64,000 nt of DNA from Bradyrhizobium australiense (GTDB taxonomy: Bacteria; Pseudomonadota; Alphaproteobacteria; Rhizobiales; Xanthobacteraceae): NCBI RefSeq assembly GCF_013114825.1, contig NZ_JAAVLX010000005.1, positions 310,001 to 374,000 of the forward strand, in the 5' to 3' direction. The translations under genes and the position numbers were made by a program. Position 1 is the stretch's first letter, and each line of letters opens with the position of its first letter. Positions 43,558 to 51,339 of the stretch are shown in pieces. The notes under the pieces are model-generated. The model saw only the letters and a program-made list of their open reading frames with translations, did not search any database and was not told the DNA's origin.

Positions 43558-45348
43558 ATGGGCGCCCAGACATCCAATGGGTTCAAGCTCGACAATTCCG
43601 GCAAACGCATTGTCGTCGATCCGCTGACCCGGGTCGAAGGCCACCTCCGCGTCGAGGTCAATCTCGATTCCGACAATGTGATCCGCAACGCGGTCTCATC
43701 CGGAACTATGTGGCGCGGCATCGAGACGATCTTGCGTGGACGCGATCCTCGCGATGCCTGGGCGTTCACCGAGCGGATTTGCGGCGTCTGCACTGGCACG
43801 CATGCGCTCACCTCGGTGCGGTCGGTGGAGAACGCGCTGGGCATCATCATTCCCGAGAATGCTAATTCGATCCGCAATATCATGCAGCTCTGCCTGCAGG
43901 TGCATGATCATCTTGTGCACTTCTATCACCTGCACGCGTTGGATTGGGTCGACGTGATTTCTGCCCTTAAGGCCGATCCCAAGGCGACCTCTGCGTTGGC
44001 GCAATCGGTCTCCTCCTGGCCTCTATCATCGCCAGGCTATTTCAAGCATCTGCAGATCAGGCTCACCAAGTTCGTTGAATCGGGCCAGCTCGGCCCTTTT
44101 AAGAATGCTTATTGGGGGCATCCGGCCTATAAGCTTCCGCCGGAAGCGAACCTGATGGTCTTGGCGCATTACCTGGAAGCGCTCGATTTCCAAAAGGACG
44201 TCGTCAAGATCCACGCCATCTATGGCGGCAAGAACCCGCATCCGAACTGGCTGGTCAGTGGCGTGGCCTGTGCCGTCAATGTTGATGGTACCGGTGCGGT
44301 GGGCGCCATCAATATGGAGCGGCTGAACCTGGTATCCTCGATCATTGGCCGTTCGATCGAATTCGTCGAGCAGGTTTATCTGCCCGACGTTACCGTGATT
44401 GGCTCCTACTACAAGGATTGGCTCTTTGGCGGCGGTCTCTCGGGTAAGAGCGTAATGTCCTATGGCGACATTCCCGAGAAAGCCAATGATTATTCCGCGA
44501 AAAACCTCAAGCAGCCGCGCGGCGTGATCCTCAATGGCAATTTCAGCGAAGTCCTGCCGATCGATCACGGCGATCCCGAGCAGATCCAGGAGTTCGTCGC
44601 CCATTCCTGGTACAAATATCCTGATGAAACGAGGGGTCTGCATCCCTGGGATGGTGTCACCGAGCCGAACTTCCAGCTCGGGCCCAATTTCAAAGGCACC
44701 AGGACCGACATCAAGGAGCTCGACGAAGGCGGCAAATATTCCTGGATCAAGGCGCCTCGTTTTCGCGGCAACGCCGTCGAGGTGGGACCGCTGGCGCGAT
44801 ACATCATAGGTCACGCCCAAGGCAAAGCGGAGTTCAAGGAACCGACCGAGAAGCTGCTGAAGACACTCGATCTTCCCTTCGCTGCACTCTTCTCGACGCT
44901 CGGCCGCACTGCGACGCGTGCGCTCGAATGCCAATGGGCCGCGCACCAGATGCGCCATTTCCAGGACAAGCTTATGGCGAATATCAAAGCGGGTGACACC
45001 GCTACCGCCAACGTCGATAAATGGAAGCCGGAGAGCTGGCCGAAGGAAGCCAAGGGATACGGTTTTACCGAGGCGCCGCGTGGTGCGCTCGGGCACTGGA
45101 TCAAGATCAAGGAGACCAAGATCGACAACTACCAGTGCGTTGTGCCGACGACATGGAACGGCTCGCCGCGTGATCCAAAGCGAAATATCGGTGCGTTTGA
45201 GGCCTCGCTGATGGATACGCCGATCGCTGATCCGGAGAAGCCGCTGGAAATCCTGCGCACGATCCATTCCTTTGATCCATGCCTGGCCTGCTCCACCCAT
45301 GTGATGGGGCCGGGTGGCCAGGAAATGGCAATGGTCAAGGTCCGCTAG
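43558..45348 (+). CDS. hupL: Uptake [NiFe]-hydrogenase large subunit HupL
   Basis: HupL holds the NiFe(CN)2CO centre that oxidises H2. The 596-residue protein has the N-terminal Ni ligands RICGVCTGTHA (near 75-85) and the C-terminal ones DPCLACSTHVMGPGGQ; HupD cleaves after the His of CSTH. All four cysteines are present. It follows hupS by 23 nt. Confidence 0.97.
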   Translation: MGAQTSNGFKLDNSGKRIVVDPLTRVEGHLRVEVNLDSDNVIRNAVSSGTMWRGIETILRGRDPRDAWAFTERICGVCTGTHALTSVRSVENALGIIIPENANSIRNIMQLCLQVHDHLVHFYHLHALDWVDVISALKADPKATSALAQSVSSWPLSSPGYFKHLQIRLTKFVESGQLGPFKNAYWGHPAYKLPPEANLMVLAHYLEALDFQKDVVKIHAIYGGKNPHPNWLVSGVACAVNVDGTGAVGAINMERLNLVSSIIGRSIEFVEQVYLPDVTVIGSYYKDWLFGGGLSGKSVMSYGDIPEKANDYSAKNLKQPRGVILNGNFSEVLPIDHGDPEQIQEFVAHSWYKYPDETRGLHPWDGVTEPNFQLGPNFKGTRTDIKELDEGGKYSWIKAPRFRGNAVEVGPLARYIIGHAQGKAEFKEPTEKLLKTLDLPFAALFSTLGRTATRALECQWAAHQMRHFQDKLMANIKAGDTATANVDKWKPESWPKEAKGYGFTEAPRGALGHWIKIKETKIDNYQCVVPTTWNGSPRDPKRNIGAFEASLMDTPIADPEKPLEILRTIHSFDPCLACSTHVMGPGGQEMAMVKVR

Positions 45349-45362
45349 GGGAGGAGGCATTG

Positions 45363-46091
45363 TTGGACAAATCTCCGCAAGCGCTAACCGCCGCTGTCGC
45401 GGCCGTTGCGGTACGCTCCGGCCGCAGCGCCGAGCGCGGCGTCGTCTATGTCTACGAGGCGCCGGTGCGGCTTTGGCATTGGATCAACGCCGCGGCAATC
45501 CTGGTGTTGGGTCTCAGCGGATATTTCATCGGCAGCGCGATACCGACCATGCCAGGAGAGGCAAGCGACAATTTCCTGTTCGGCTATATCCGTTTTGCGC
45601 ATTTCTTCGCAGGCTACGTGCTCACGCTCGGCTTCCTCTTGCGCATTTACTGGGCGTTCATGGGCAACCCCCACGCTAAGCAGATTTTCTACGTGCCGCT
45701 CTGGCGCAAGAGCTATTGGCGCGAGGTGTGGCACGAGATTCGCTGGTACGCTTTCGTTGCGGCCGAGCCAAAGAAATACGTCGCGCACAATCCGCTGGCC
45801 CAGCTTGCGATGTTCTTCATGTTTACGCTGGCGATCGCGTTCATGATCGTCACCGGCTTTGCACTCTACGCACAGGGCACCGGCAACGACAGCTGGCAGT
45901 ACAAGCTGTTCGGCTGGGTGTTTTCGATTTGGCCGAACAGCCAGGACGTCCACACCTGGCATCATCTCGGCCTGTGGATGATCGTGACGTTTGCGCTCAT
46001 CCACATCTATACAGCGGTTCGCGAAGACATCGTGTCGCGCCAGAGCATCGTCTCCTCGATCATTTCTGGCGAGCGCGAATTCCGCGATTGA
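45363..46091 (+). CDS. hupC: Hydrogenase cytochrome b subunit HupC
   Basis: HupC is the membrane diheme cytochrome b that passes electrons from HupSL to quinone. The 242-residue protein has four hydrophobic segments and heme-ligating histidines, for example LWHWINAAA near 37-45, IRFAHFFAGYVL and DVHTWHHLGLWMIV near 196. No ATG fits; the TTG at 45363 (or 45360) lies a few nt after GGGAGGAGG, a very strong ribosome site, so translation probably begins there. Confidence 0.93.
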   Translation: MDKSPQALTAAVAAVAVRSGRSAERGVVYVYEAPVRLWHWINAAAILVLGLSGYFIGSAIPTMPGEASDNFLFGYIRFAHFFAGYVLTLGFLLRIYWAFMGNPHAKQIFYVPLWRKSYWREVWHEIRWYAFVAAEPKKYVAHNPLAQLAMFFMFTLAIAFMIVTGFALYAQGTGNDSWQYKLFGWVFSIWPNSQDVHTWHHLGLWMIVTFALIHIYTAVREDIVSRQSIVSSIISGEREFRD

Positions 46092-46097
46092 TTGACG

Positions 46098-46688
46098 ATG
46101 CAGATGCCAACTCCGGAGAACACGAAACGGATCCTGATGCTCGGCATCGGCAATATCCTGCGGGCCGATGAGGGGTTCGGCGTGCGGGTGGTGGAGCAGT
46201 TCCACCGCCGCTACGCCTTCCCTGACAATGTCACCATGCTCGACGGCGGCACGCAGGGGCTCTACCTCGTCAATTTTCTCGAGGAGGCCGATTGCCTGAT
46301 CGTGTTCGATGCCATCGATTATGGGCTCGCGCCCGGGCACTTGAAGCTCGTGCGAGACGAGGAGGTGCCGAAATTCACCGGAGCCAAGAAGGTGAGCCTG
46401 CATCAGACCGGTTTCCAGGAGGTCTTAAGTGCGGCCGACCTGCTTGGCCGCTGCCCGCAAGAACTCGCTCTAATCGGCTGTCAGCCACTTGATCTGGAGG
46501 ATTGGGGCGGGCCGCTGACGGATCCGGTGCGCACTCAGATTGCGCCTGCGATCGAACTGGCTTGCGAACTGCTGGCGCAGTGGGGTTCTCCGGCAAAGTT
46601 GCGCACCACGCCGCTACCGGAGTCGGAGCGTCTGCTCGCGAACGATATTGACCATGCAAATTATGAGAGGAGGGCGCGGCCGATCTAG
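46098..46688 (+). CDS. hupD: Hydrogenase maturation endopeptidase HupD
   Basis: HupD cleaves the C-terminal tail of HupL after nickel insertion. The 196-residue protein has the family nickel-binding residues in ILRADEGFGVR (Glu near 22), FDAIDYG (Asp near 68) and SLHQTG (His near 99). It follows hupC by six nt. Confidence 0.95.
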   Translation: MQMPTPENTKRILMLGIGNILRADEGFGVRVVEQFHRRYAFPDNVTMLDGGTQGLYLVNFLEEADCLIVFDAIDYGLAPGHLKLVRDEEVPKFTGAKKVSLHQTGFQEVLSAADLLGRCPQELALIGCQPLDLEDWGGPLTDPVRTQIAPAIELACELLAQWGSPAKLRTTPLPESERLLANDIDHANYERRARPI

Positions 46689-46704
46689 CGGCTCGCAGAT
46701 TACC

Positions 46705-47103
46705 ATGTGCCTTGGCTTGCCAATGACGATTATTGAGACCGACGGCATGTCGGCGCTTTGCGAATATGCCAATGAACAGCGGCGCGTCTCAGTCATGCTG
46801 CTCTCCGAGCCGCCCGTCGGTGCCAAGGTGCTTGTCCATATCGATACCGCGGTGCGGCTCTTGGAAGACGACGAAGCGCGGCTAATCGCCGACGCGCTTG
46901 AGGGCCTTTATGCGGCCCTCAATGACCACGATTGCGATCGGGTCTTTGCGGACTTGATCGGTCAAGAGCCGCAACTGCCCGAGCACCTGCGCCAGCCGGG
47001 TGCCGCCTCCGCGACATTGCCTGCCCATCTTCGCCAATATCAACGGAAACCAAATTTGCAGCCGAAACAAGCTTCATATGGAATATTGCCGAGTGGGTGC
47101 TGA
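46705..47103 (+). CDS. hupF: HupF, HypC-like hydrogenase chaperone with abnormal C-terminus
   Basis: HupF is a HypC-like chaperone that protects HupL under oxygen. It begins with the invariant MCLGLPM, and the first about 95 residues match the family through LIGQEPQLPEHLRQ. The remaining about 35 residues (to GILPSGC) are not typical, as HupF normally ends near 100 residues; they are probably read-through into rearranged DNA. The next gene should be hupG and is missing. It is most likely functional. Confidence 0.88.
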   Translation: MCLGLPMTIIETDGMSALCEYANEQRRVSVMLLSEPPVGAKVLVHIDTAVRLLEDDEARLIADALEGLYAALNDHDCDRVFADLIGQEPQLPEHLRQPGAASATLPAHLRQYQRKPNLQPKQASYGILPSGC

Positions 47104-47140
47104 TCCGAGCGGGTATGCAATCGCGAAAGAACAATGATTT

Positions 47141-47156
47141 TGGCACGTGCCTTGCT
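47141..47156 (+). promoter_or_regulatory. Perfect sigma-54 promoter inside the hup operon
   Basis: The site TGGCACGTGCCTTGCT equals the sigma-54 consensus TGGCACG-N4-TTGCT at every defined base. It sits where hupG should be. No TGT-N10-ACA site is found in the 240 nt before it. It could drive hupH and the downstream genes, or be a promoter fragment carried in from elsewhere. Confidence 0.7.
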
Positions 47157-47290
47157 ACACCTCGTCCATACACATGGACTATCAGAGAGGCGGCTGATGG
47201 ACTTTCAGCTCGGGAAACATGATCTGACGCGGCTCCGGCGAAAGACACTCGGCATGATCACCAAGATCCGGAAATCTCTACCCACCGCAT

Positions 47291-48238
47291 TTGGAAGCCG
47301 CGGGCGCCAATGGCGCGTCCGCGGACACAGGCATTATCCCTCAGCAGACCAACGGAACGTCGTATCATGAAACAGGTTTCCGGGTCGCACCCGATAGCGC
47401 CGAGAAAATGCGGCCGCCGATGAGCGTGTTTCCAATCGCCGCGGAAAGTCTCGACGCAGCCCATAGCAGGCTAACAGCTGCGGGTGCGCTCGCGAAGCTC
47501 GCTTCGCTCAATGGCATCGAGCTGGCGAGGAACTGTCCGAATGCCATCGCGCTGTTGTCTTCCGTCGCGGCTGCCGTTTCTGGCCAGAAGAGCGACATGC
47601 CGACGCAGCTGTTCGGGCTCGGGAATCTCAGCGATCTCGAGCGCAGGCTGATTGTGGACGTGCTTGGGGAGGGCGATCTCGCCGGCGTCGTTGCGCTGCC
47701 AGGTGGCCGCGTGGCGCAAATCCAGGAATCGGTACTTGCGGGAATCTGGCGCGTGCGCATCGAGACCGACGCCGCACACGAATATGTCGAGGTCGGTGCG
47801 ATCCCGGAGATCGTGCGGCGCGCCGCAACCGACCTGACATCGAGCGATCTCATGATCGGCGCGGCACCCGACGGCGCGATGAACGTGCTGCCGGTGCTCG
47901 CGGAAATCCGCGAGCGGGCACTGGCCTGGCGGCCGGGCATGCGCCCGCAGATCATCAACTTCACCCTGCTGCCGATGAGCGCGGTCGACCAGGCGTTTTT
48001 GCAGCAAAGCGTCGGAAATGGTCCGATCCAGCTCATCTCGCGCGGCTACGGGACTTGCCGAGTGCTTGCGACGGGCATCCGGAACGTCTGGTCGGTGCAG
48101 TTCTTCAATGCCATGGACACCATCATTCTGGATACGCTGGAGGTCGGCGGCGTGCCAATGGCTGCCTTGGCCGCCGAGGAAGATTTCTGGGATTCCGCCG
48201 AACGCCTGCAAGAAATCATCAAAGCTTACGTCGAATGA
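47291..48238 (+). CDS. hupH: Hydrogenase expression/formation protein HupH
   Basis: HupH (HyaF-like) helps assemble the small subunit of oxygen-tolerant uptake hydrogenases. Conserved text starts at ETGFRVAPDS and includes the LIVDVLGEGDLAGVV, QESVLAGIWRVR, NVLPVLAEIRERA, INFTLLPMS and RGYGTCRVLATGIRNVWSVQFFNAMDTIILDTLEVG blocks. The true start is uncertain: TTG 47291 (315 residues) or ATG 47408, which would cut into the conserved N-terminus. The normal start codon may have been lost in the rearrangement that removed hupG. Confidence 0.88.
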   Translation: MEAAGANGASADTGIIPQQTNGTSYHETGFRVAPDSAEKMRPPMSVFPIAAESLDAAHSRLTAAGALAKLASLNGIELARNCPNAIALLSSVAAAVSGQKSDMPTQLFGLGNLSDLERRLIVDVLGEGDLAGVVALPGGRVAQIQESVLAGIWRVRIETDAAHEYVEVGAIPEIVRRAATDLTSSDLMIGAAPDGAMNVLPVLAEIRERALAWRPGMRPQIINFTLLPMSAVDQAFLQQSVGNGPIQLISRGYGTCRVLATGIRNVWSVQFFNAMDTIILDTLEVGGVPMAALAAEEDFWDSAERLQEIIKAYVE

Positions 48239-48450
48239 CGAGCTTCGAGAATTTTGGCGTCCGGAAGGATATTGCAAACGGCGCGCGCATGAAGTGCGGC
48301 ATTTGTTGGATCGGTTACGACCTGGCTGAGGGGGATGAGGCGACGCAGATTGCAGCGGGAATGCCTTTCGCCGGGTTGCCCGACAATGGCGTTGTCGCAA
48401 ATTTCAATGCGCCCAAATCGAAGTTCATGGCGATTGAAGATGATTTCTGA
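48235..48450 (+). CDS. hupI: Rubredoxin-like HupI lacking the second cysteine pair
   Basis: HupI is a rubredoxin that serves hydrogenase maturation. The 71-residue protein begins MTSFENFGVRKDIANGARMKCGIC, with the first pair at Cys21 and Cys24. Where rubredoxins have a CPNCDAPK site, this protein reads NGVVANFNAPK and has no cysteine. The DNA can be aligned to the expected codons with two compensating one-base indels and one TGC to TTC change, so the loss looks real. It cannot hold a normal FeS4 centre. Confidence 0.85.
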   Translation: MTSFENFGVRKDIANGARMKCGICWIGYDLAEGDEATQIAAGMPFAGLPDNGVVANFNAPKSKFMAIEDDF

Positions 48451-48967
48451 CCGCGAACAGCATCCCCGCAGGAGCGTGCACGCCGATGCGTCGGCGTGGG
48501 GCGAGATGCTCGCGGCAGTCTATCGGGATATCGCCGATCGCAGCATGCGCGACCTGCCGATCTTCAACGAGGCCTTGAGCGTCGAAGCCATCGGCTTTCG
48601 CGAGCGTGAGGGCAGGGTCGTCGGCATGATGGTCACGCCTTGGTTCATGAACGTGGTCACACGCATGCGTGACGGCACTTCGCAATCTTCTCCGGGCACG
48701 AACCTGCGCTTGCGATTTCCGGCCGGCGACATCGAATTCACCGTCAGCGAGCTGGCGCCCGTGGGCTCGATCGCGAGGTACTCACTGTTCTCGCCGATGT
48801 TTGAGTTCGAGGATATGGCGTCCGCGCGCGCCAGCGCCGAAGCAGTGCTCGCGGCGCTGATGTCGCCGGCCAATCGCGCGGCGTCACATGGGCCCGATGC
48901 GCCAAATATCAGTCCGATCGACCGCCGGACTTTCTTGCGCGGTGTACAGACTGAGCGGCGCGCATGA
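48440..48967 (+). CDS. hupJ: Hydrogenase assembly chaperone HupJ (HybE family)
   Basis: HupJ belongs to the HybE family of chaperones that proofread or protect the hydrogenase small subunit. The 175-residue protein has ALSVEAIGFREREGRVVGMMVTPWFMNVV near residues 37-65 and SPMFEFEDMASARASAEAVLAAL near 119, both typical. The start overlaps the end of hupI, and the stop overlaps the hupK start. Confidence 0.9.
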   Translation: MISDREQHPRRSVHADASAWGEMLAAVYRDIADRSMRDLPIFNEALSVEAIGFREREGRVVGMMVTPWFMNVVTRMRDGTSQSSPGTNLRLRFPAGDIEFTVSELAPVGSIARYSLFSPMFEFEDMASARASAEAVLAALMSPANRAASHGPDAPNISPIDRRTFLRGVQTERRA

Positions 48968-50058
48968 GCCTCGCCATCCGCAACCAGATCGATGTTACCG
49001 TATCGGTTGCTCGCGACGCAATTGCCGCGGTCGAGATTCTGCCGCGCGCCCGGCCGCCACTGGGGCGGCTGTTCGCCGGCAAGCCGCCCGCTTCGTTGCT
49101 CAATGTGCTACCGCGAATCTTCTCGTTGTGTGCCGCCGCGCACCAGGTGGCATTCCTGTCCGCGATCGAGGCGGCGCGCGGCGAAGGCATCAGCCTTGCG
49201 ACGCGGCAGCATCGTATCGCCATGGTCGTTGGCGAGCGGCTGACGGAATTGCTGCGGGGCCTGTTTGTCGGGCATTTCCCGCTGGATGCTACCAGCGCCG
49301 CAGCGATCCGCGCCCTGATGCAGGGTGTATCGGCGCTTCTCAGCAGCGCAGAGCCCAGCTGCGGCCAAGTTCGACGCGAGGCAATAGCGCGGGTTGCGAT
49401 TGCGCTGGCGGCGCTTGGCATAACGAACGAAGACGGTGCGCCGAGGCTCGGTACCCCACTAGCGCTTCGCGTCGTGGCTCTCGAGGAAGACGCGTTGAAC
49501 CCAACGCCGATGCAGCACTCGTTTTTGTCCGTTGCCGACGACCGCGACGTCATTGAACGGCTCGTGGATGATGCAGGATTTTGCCGTTGTCCCGACCTTG
49601 AGGGCCGCATTCCCGAGACAGGTGCGTGGGCACGCCAAATGATGCGTGATCAGATCACGCTAGGCCGGTCGGGGCCGGCCGAGCGGCTGAAGGCGAGGAT
49701 TGCGGAAATCGCGCGGCTGCACGCTTGGCTTCGCCTCGGTGCTCGTGTTGAAACAGCGGAGCATGGGATCGTCGAAAGTTACAGGCTGGGGCCGGGCCGT
49801 GGTGCGGCCGCGGTCGAATGCGCCAGGGGACGTCTCTATCACGCGGTTGAGCTTGATCGCCAGCGGCAGATGTCGCGCTTCGAAGTTATTGCCCCGACCG
49901 AGTGGAATTTCCACGCGCGCGGACCGCTTGTCCGCAGCCTGCAAGGCGCGGTGCTGGCCGCGAAACCACGGGGACAGCGTGCGGTTCGCGCGATGGTCGC
50001 ATCCTTCGACCCTTGCGTCGGGTTCACTCTCAATTTTCGCGAAATTGGCGATGCATGA
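48964..50058 (+). CDS. hupK: Hydrogenase accessory protein HupK
   Basis: HupK is a scaffold related to the large subunit of NiFe hydrogenase that has lost most metal ligands. The 364-residue protein keeps the C-terminal SFDPCVGFTL and EWNFHARGPLVRSLQG, comparable to the C-terminal Ni site of HupL, with only one Cys of the CxxC. Position between hupJ and hypA is standard. Confidence 0.9.
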   Translation: MSLAIRNQIDVTVSVARDAIAAVEILPRARPPLGRLFAGKPPASLLNVLPRIFSLCAAAHQVAFLSAIEAARGEGISLATRQHRIAMVVGERLTELLRGLFVGHFPLDATSAAAIRALMQGVSALLSSAEPSCGQVRREAIARVAIALAALGITNEDGAPRLGTPLALRVVALEEDALNPTPMQHSFLSVADDRDVIERLVDDAGFCRCPDLEGRIPETGAWARQMMRDQITLGRSGPAERLKARIAEIARLHAWLRLGARVETAEHGIVESYRLGPGRGAAAVECARGRLYHAVELDRQRQMSRFEVIAPTEWNFHARGPLVRSLQGAVLAAKPRGQRAVRAMVASFDPCVGFTLNFREIGDA

Positions 50059-50392
50059 AATGGCGCTTTGTGAGGGCATCGTCGAGATCGTTGAGGAGGA
50101 GGCGCGCCGGCGATCGTTTTCCAGGGTGAAGACCGTATGTCTGGAGATCGGGGCGCTGAGCCATGTCGCTCCCGAAGCGATGAGGTTCTGCTTTGCGGCC
50201 GTTGCCGCGCGGACCATCGCGGATGGCGCGGTCATTGAGGTCGTCGAATTGCCTGGCGTCGCCTGGTGCTTTGCCTGTTCGAGGAGCGTTGAGATTGCGC
50301 ACCGCGATGAGCCGTGTCCCTGCTGCGGCAGCTATCAGCTGCAGGCGACCGGGGGCGAAGAGATGCGGGTGAAAGAGCTGGAGGTCGATTGA
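50051..50392 (+). CDS. hypA: Nickel-insertion protein HypA
   Basis: HypA delivers nickel to the hydrogenase large subunit. The 113-residue protein starts MHEMALCEGIVEIVEEEA (nickel-binding His2) and has the zinc site in WCFACS and PCPCCGSYQL near residues 73-93. It overlaps hupK and hypB. Confidence 0.95.
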   Translation: MHEMALCEGIVEIVEEEARRRSFSRVKTVCLEIGALSHVAPEAMRFCFAAVAARTIADGAVIEVVELPGVAWCFACSRSVEIAHRDEPCPCCGSYQLQATGGEEMRVKELEVD

Positions 50393-51339
50393 TGTGTACC
50401 GTATGTGGCTGTAGCGAAAGAACACCCTCCACCGAACGTGCCGACGCGCAAAGTGAGCAAACCCAGGGCCATCACCATGAACACTACGGTCACCACCGTG
50501 ATCATGTGCATAGCGGTCAAAACGTGCATGAGTCTCACAACCATCACCACGGCCATTATCACCATCATGATCATAGCCATCAGCATGCTCTGGGCGGAGG
50601 GGCGCTTGTGGATTGCGGTGCCGATCCGGCCGGCTTGAAGATCGTGGGTATGAGCAGCGAGCGAACCATTCGGATCGAGCGCGACATCCTTGGCAAGAAC
50701 AATAGGATCGCCGCCAACAACCGCGCGCGCTTCCTGACAGATGACCTGCTCGTATTCAATCTTGTTTCCAGTCCGGGCGCCGGCAAAACCGCGCTGCTCG
50801 TCCGCACCGTCTCCGAACTGAAGGATAGCCGCCCGGTTGGTGTCATCGAGGGAGACCAGCAGACCTCGAACGATGCTGATCGCATTCGCGCCACCGGCGT
50901 GCCCGCAATCCAGATCAATACTGGCAAGGGCTGCCATCTCGATGCTGCGATGGTCGGTGAGGCTTATCGTCGCTTGCCGCCGCTTAAGGGCGGTATTCTC
51001 TTCATCGAGAATGTCGGGAATCTAGTTTGTCCCGCGGCGTTCGATCTCGGCGAGGCCTGCAAGATCGTGGTGTTCTCGACCGCCGATGGTGAAGACAAGC
51101 CGCTCAAATATCCGGATATGTTCGCCGCATCGTCGCTGATGCTGATCAACAAGATTGATCTGGTGCCGGTGATCGACTTCGATTTAGCCAAGACCATCGA
51201 ATATGCGAGACGCGTCAATCCGAACATTGAGGTGCTGACGGTTTCGGCGCGTACGGGCGAGGGCTTTGCCGCGCTCTACGCCTGGATCCGGAAGCAGGCT
51301 GGGAATCAGAGGCGTCCCGTCGGTGACGCATTGCGATGA
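50392..51339 (+). CDS. hypB: Nickel-binding GTPase HypB with histidine-rich domain
   Basis: HypB is the GTPase of nickel insertion. The 315-residue protein opens with MCTVCGC, then a histidine-rich stretch at about residues 27-66 (more than twenty His, HHHEHYGHH and HHDHSHQH among them) that can store nickel, as in B. japonicum HypB. The G-domain follows, with P-loop SSPGAGKTALL near 128, EGDQQTSNDADRI and NKID near 248. Confidence 0.96.
   Translation: MCTVCGCSERTPSTERADAQSEQTQGHHHEHYGHHRDHVHSGQNVHESHNHHHGHYHHHDHSHQHALGGGALVDCGADPAGLKIVGMSSERTIRIERDILGKNNRIAANNRARFLTDDLLVFNLVSSPGAGKTALLVRTVSELKDSRPVGVIEGDQQTSNDADRIRATGVPAIQINTGKGCHLDAAMVGEAYRRLPPLKGGILFIENVGNLVCPAAFDLGEACKIVVFSTADGEDKPLKYPDMFAASSLMLINKIDLVPVIDFDLAKTIEYARRVNPNIEVLTVSARTGEGFAALYAWIRKQAGNQRRPVGDALR

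Noticed and set aside
46950..46964. TTGATCGGTCAA as a FixK box inside hupF
   Set aside because: The half sites are only four bases apart instead of six, and it lies in a coding region.
50460..50580. The CAT/CAC-rich stretch as a simple repeat or CRISPR-like array
   Set aside because: It is the histidine-rich coding part of hypB in an intact frame; no regular repeat-spacer pattern exists there or anywhere in the window.
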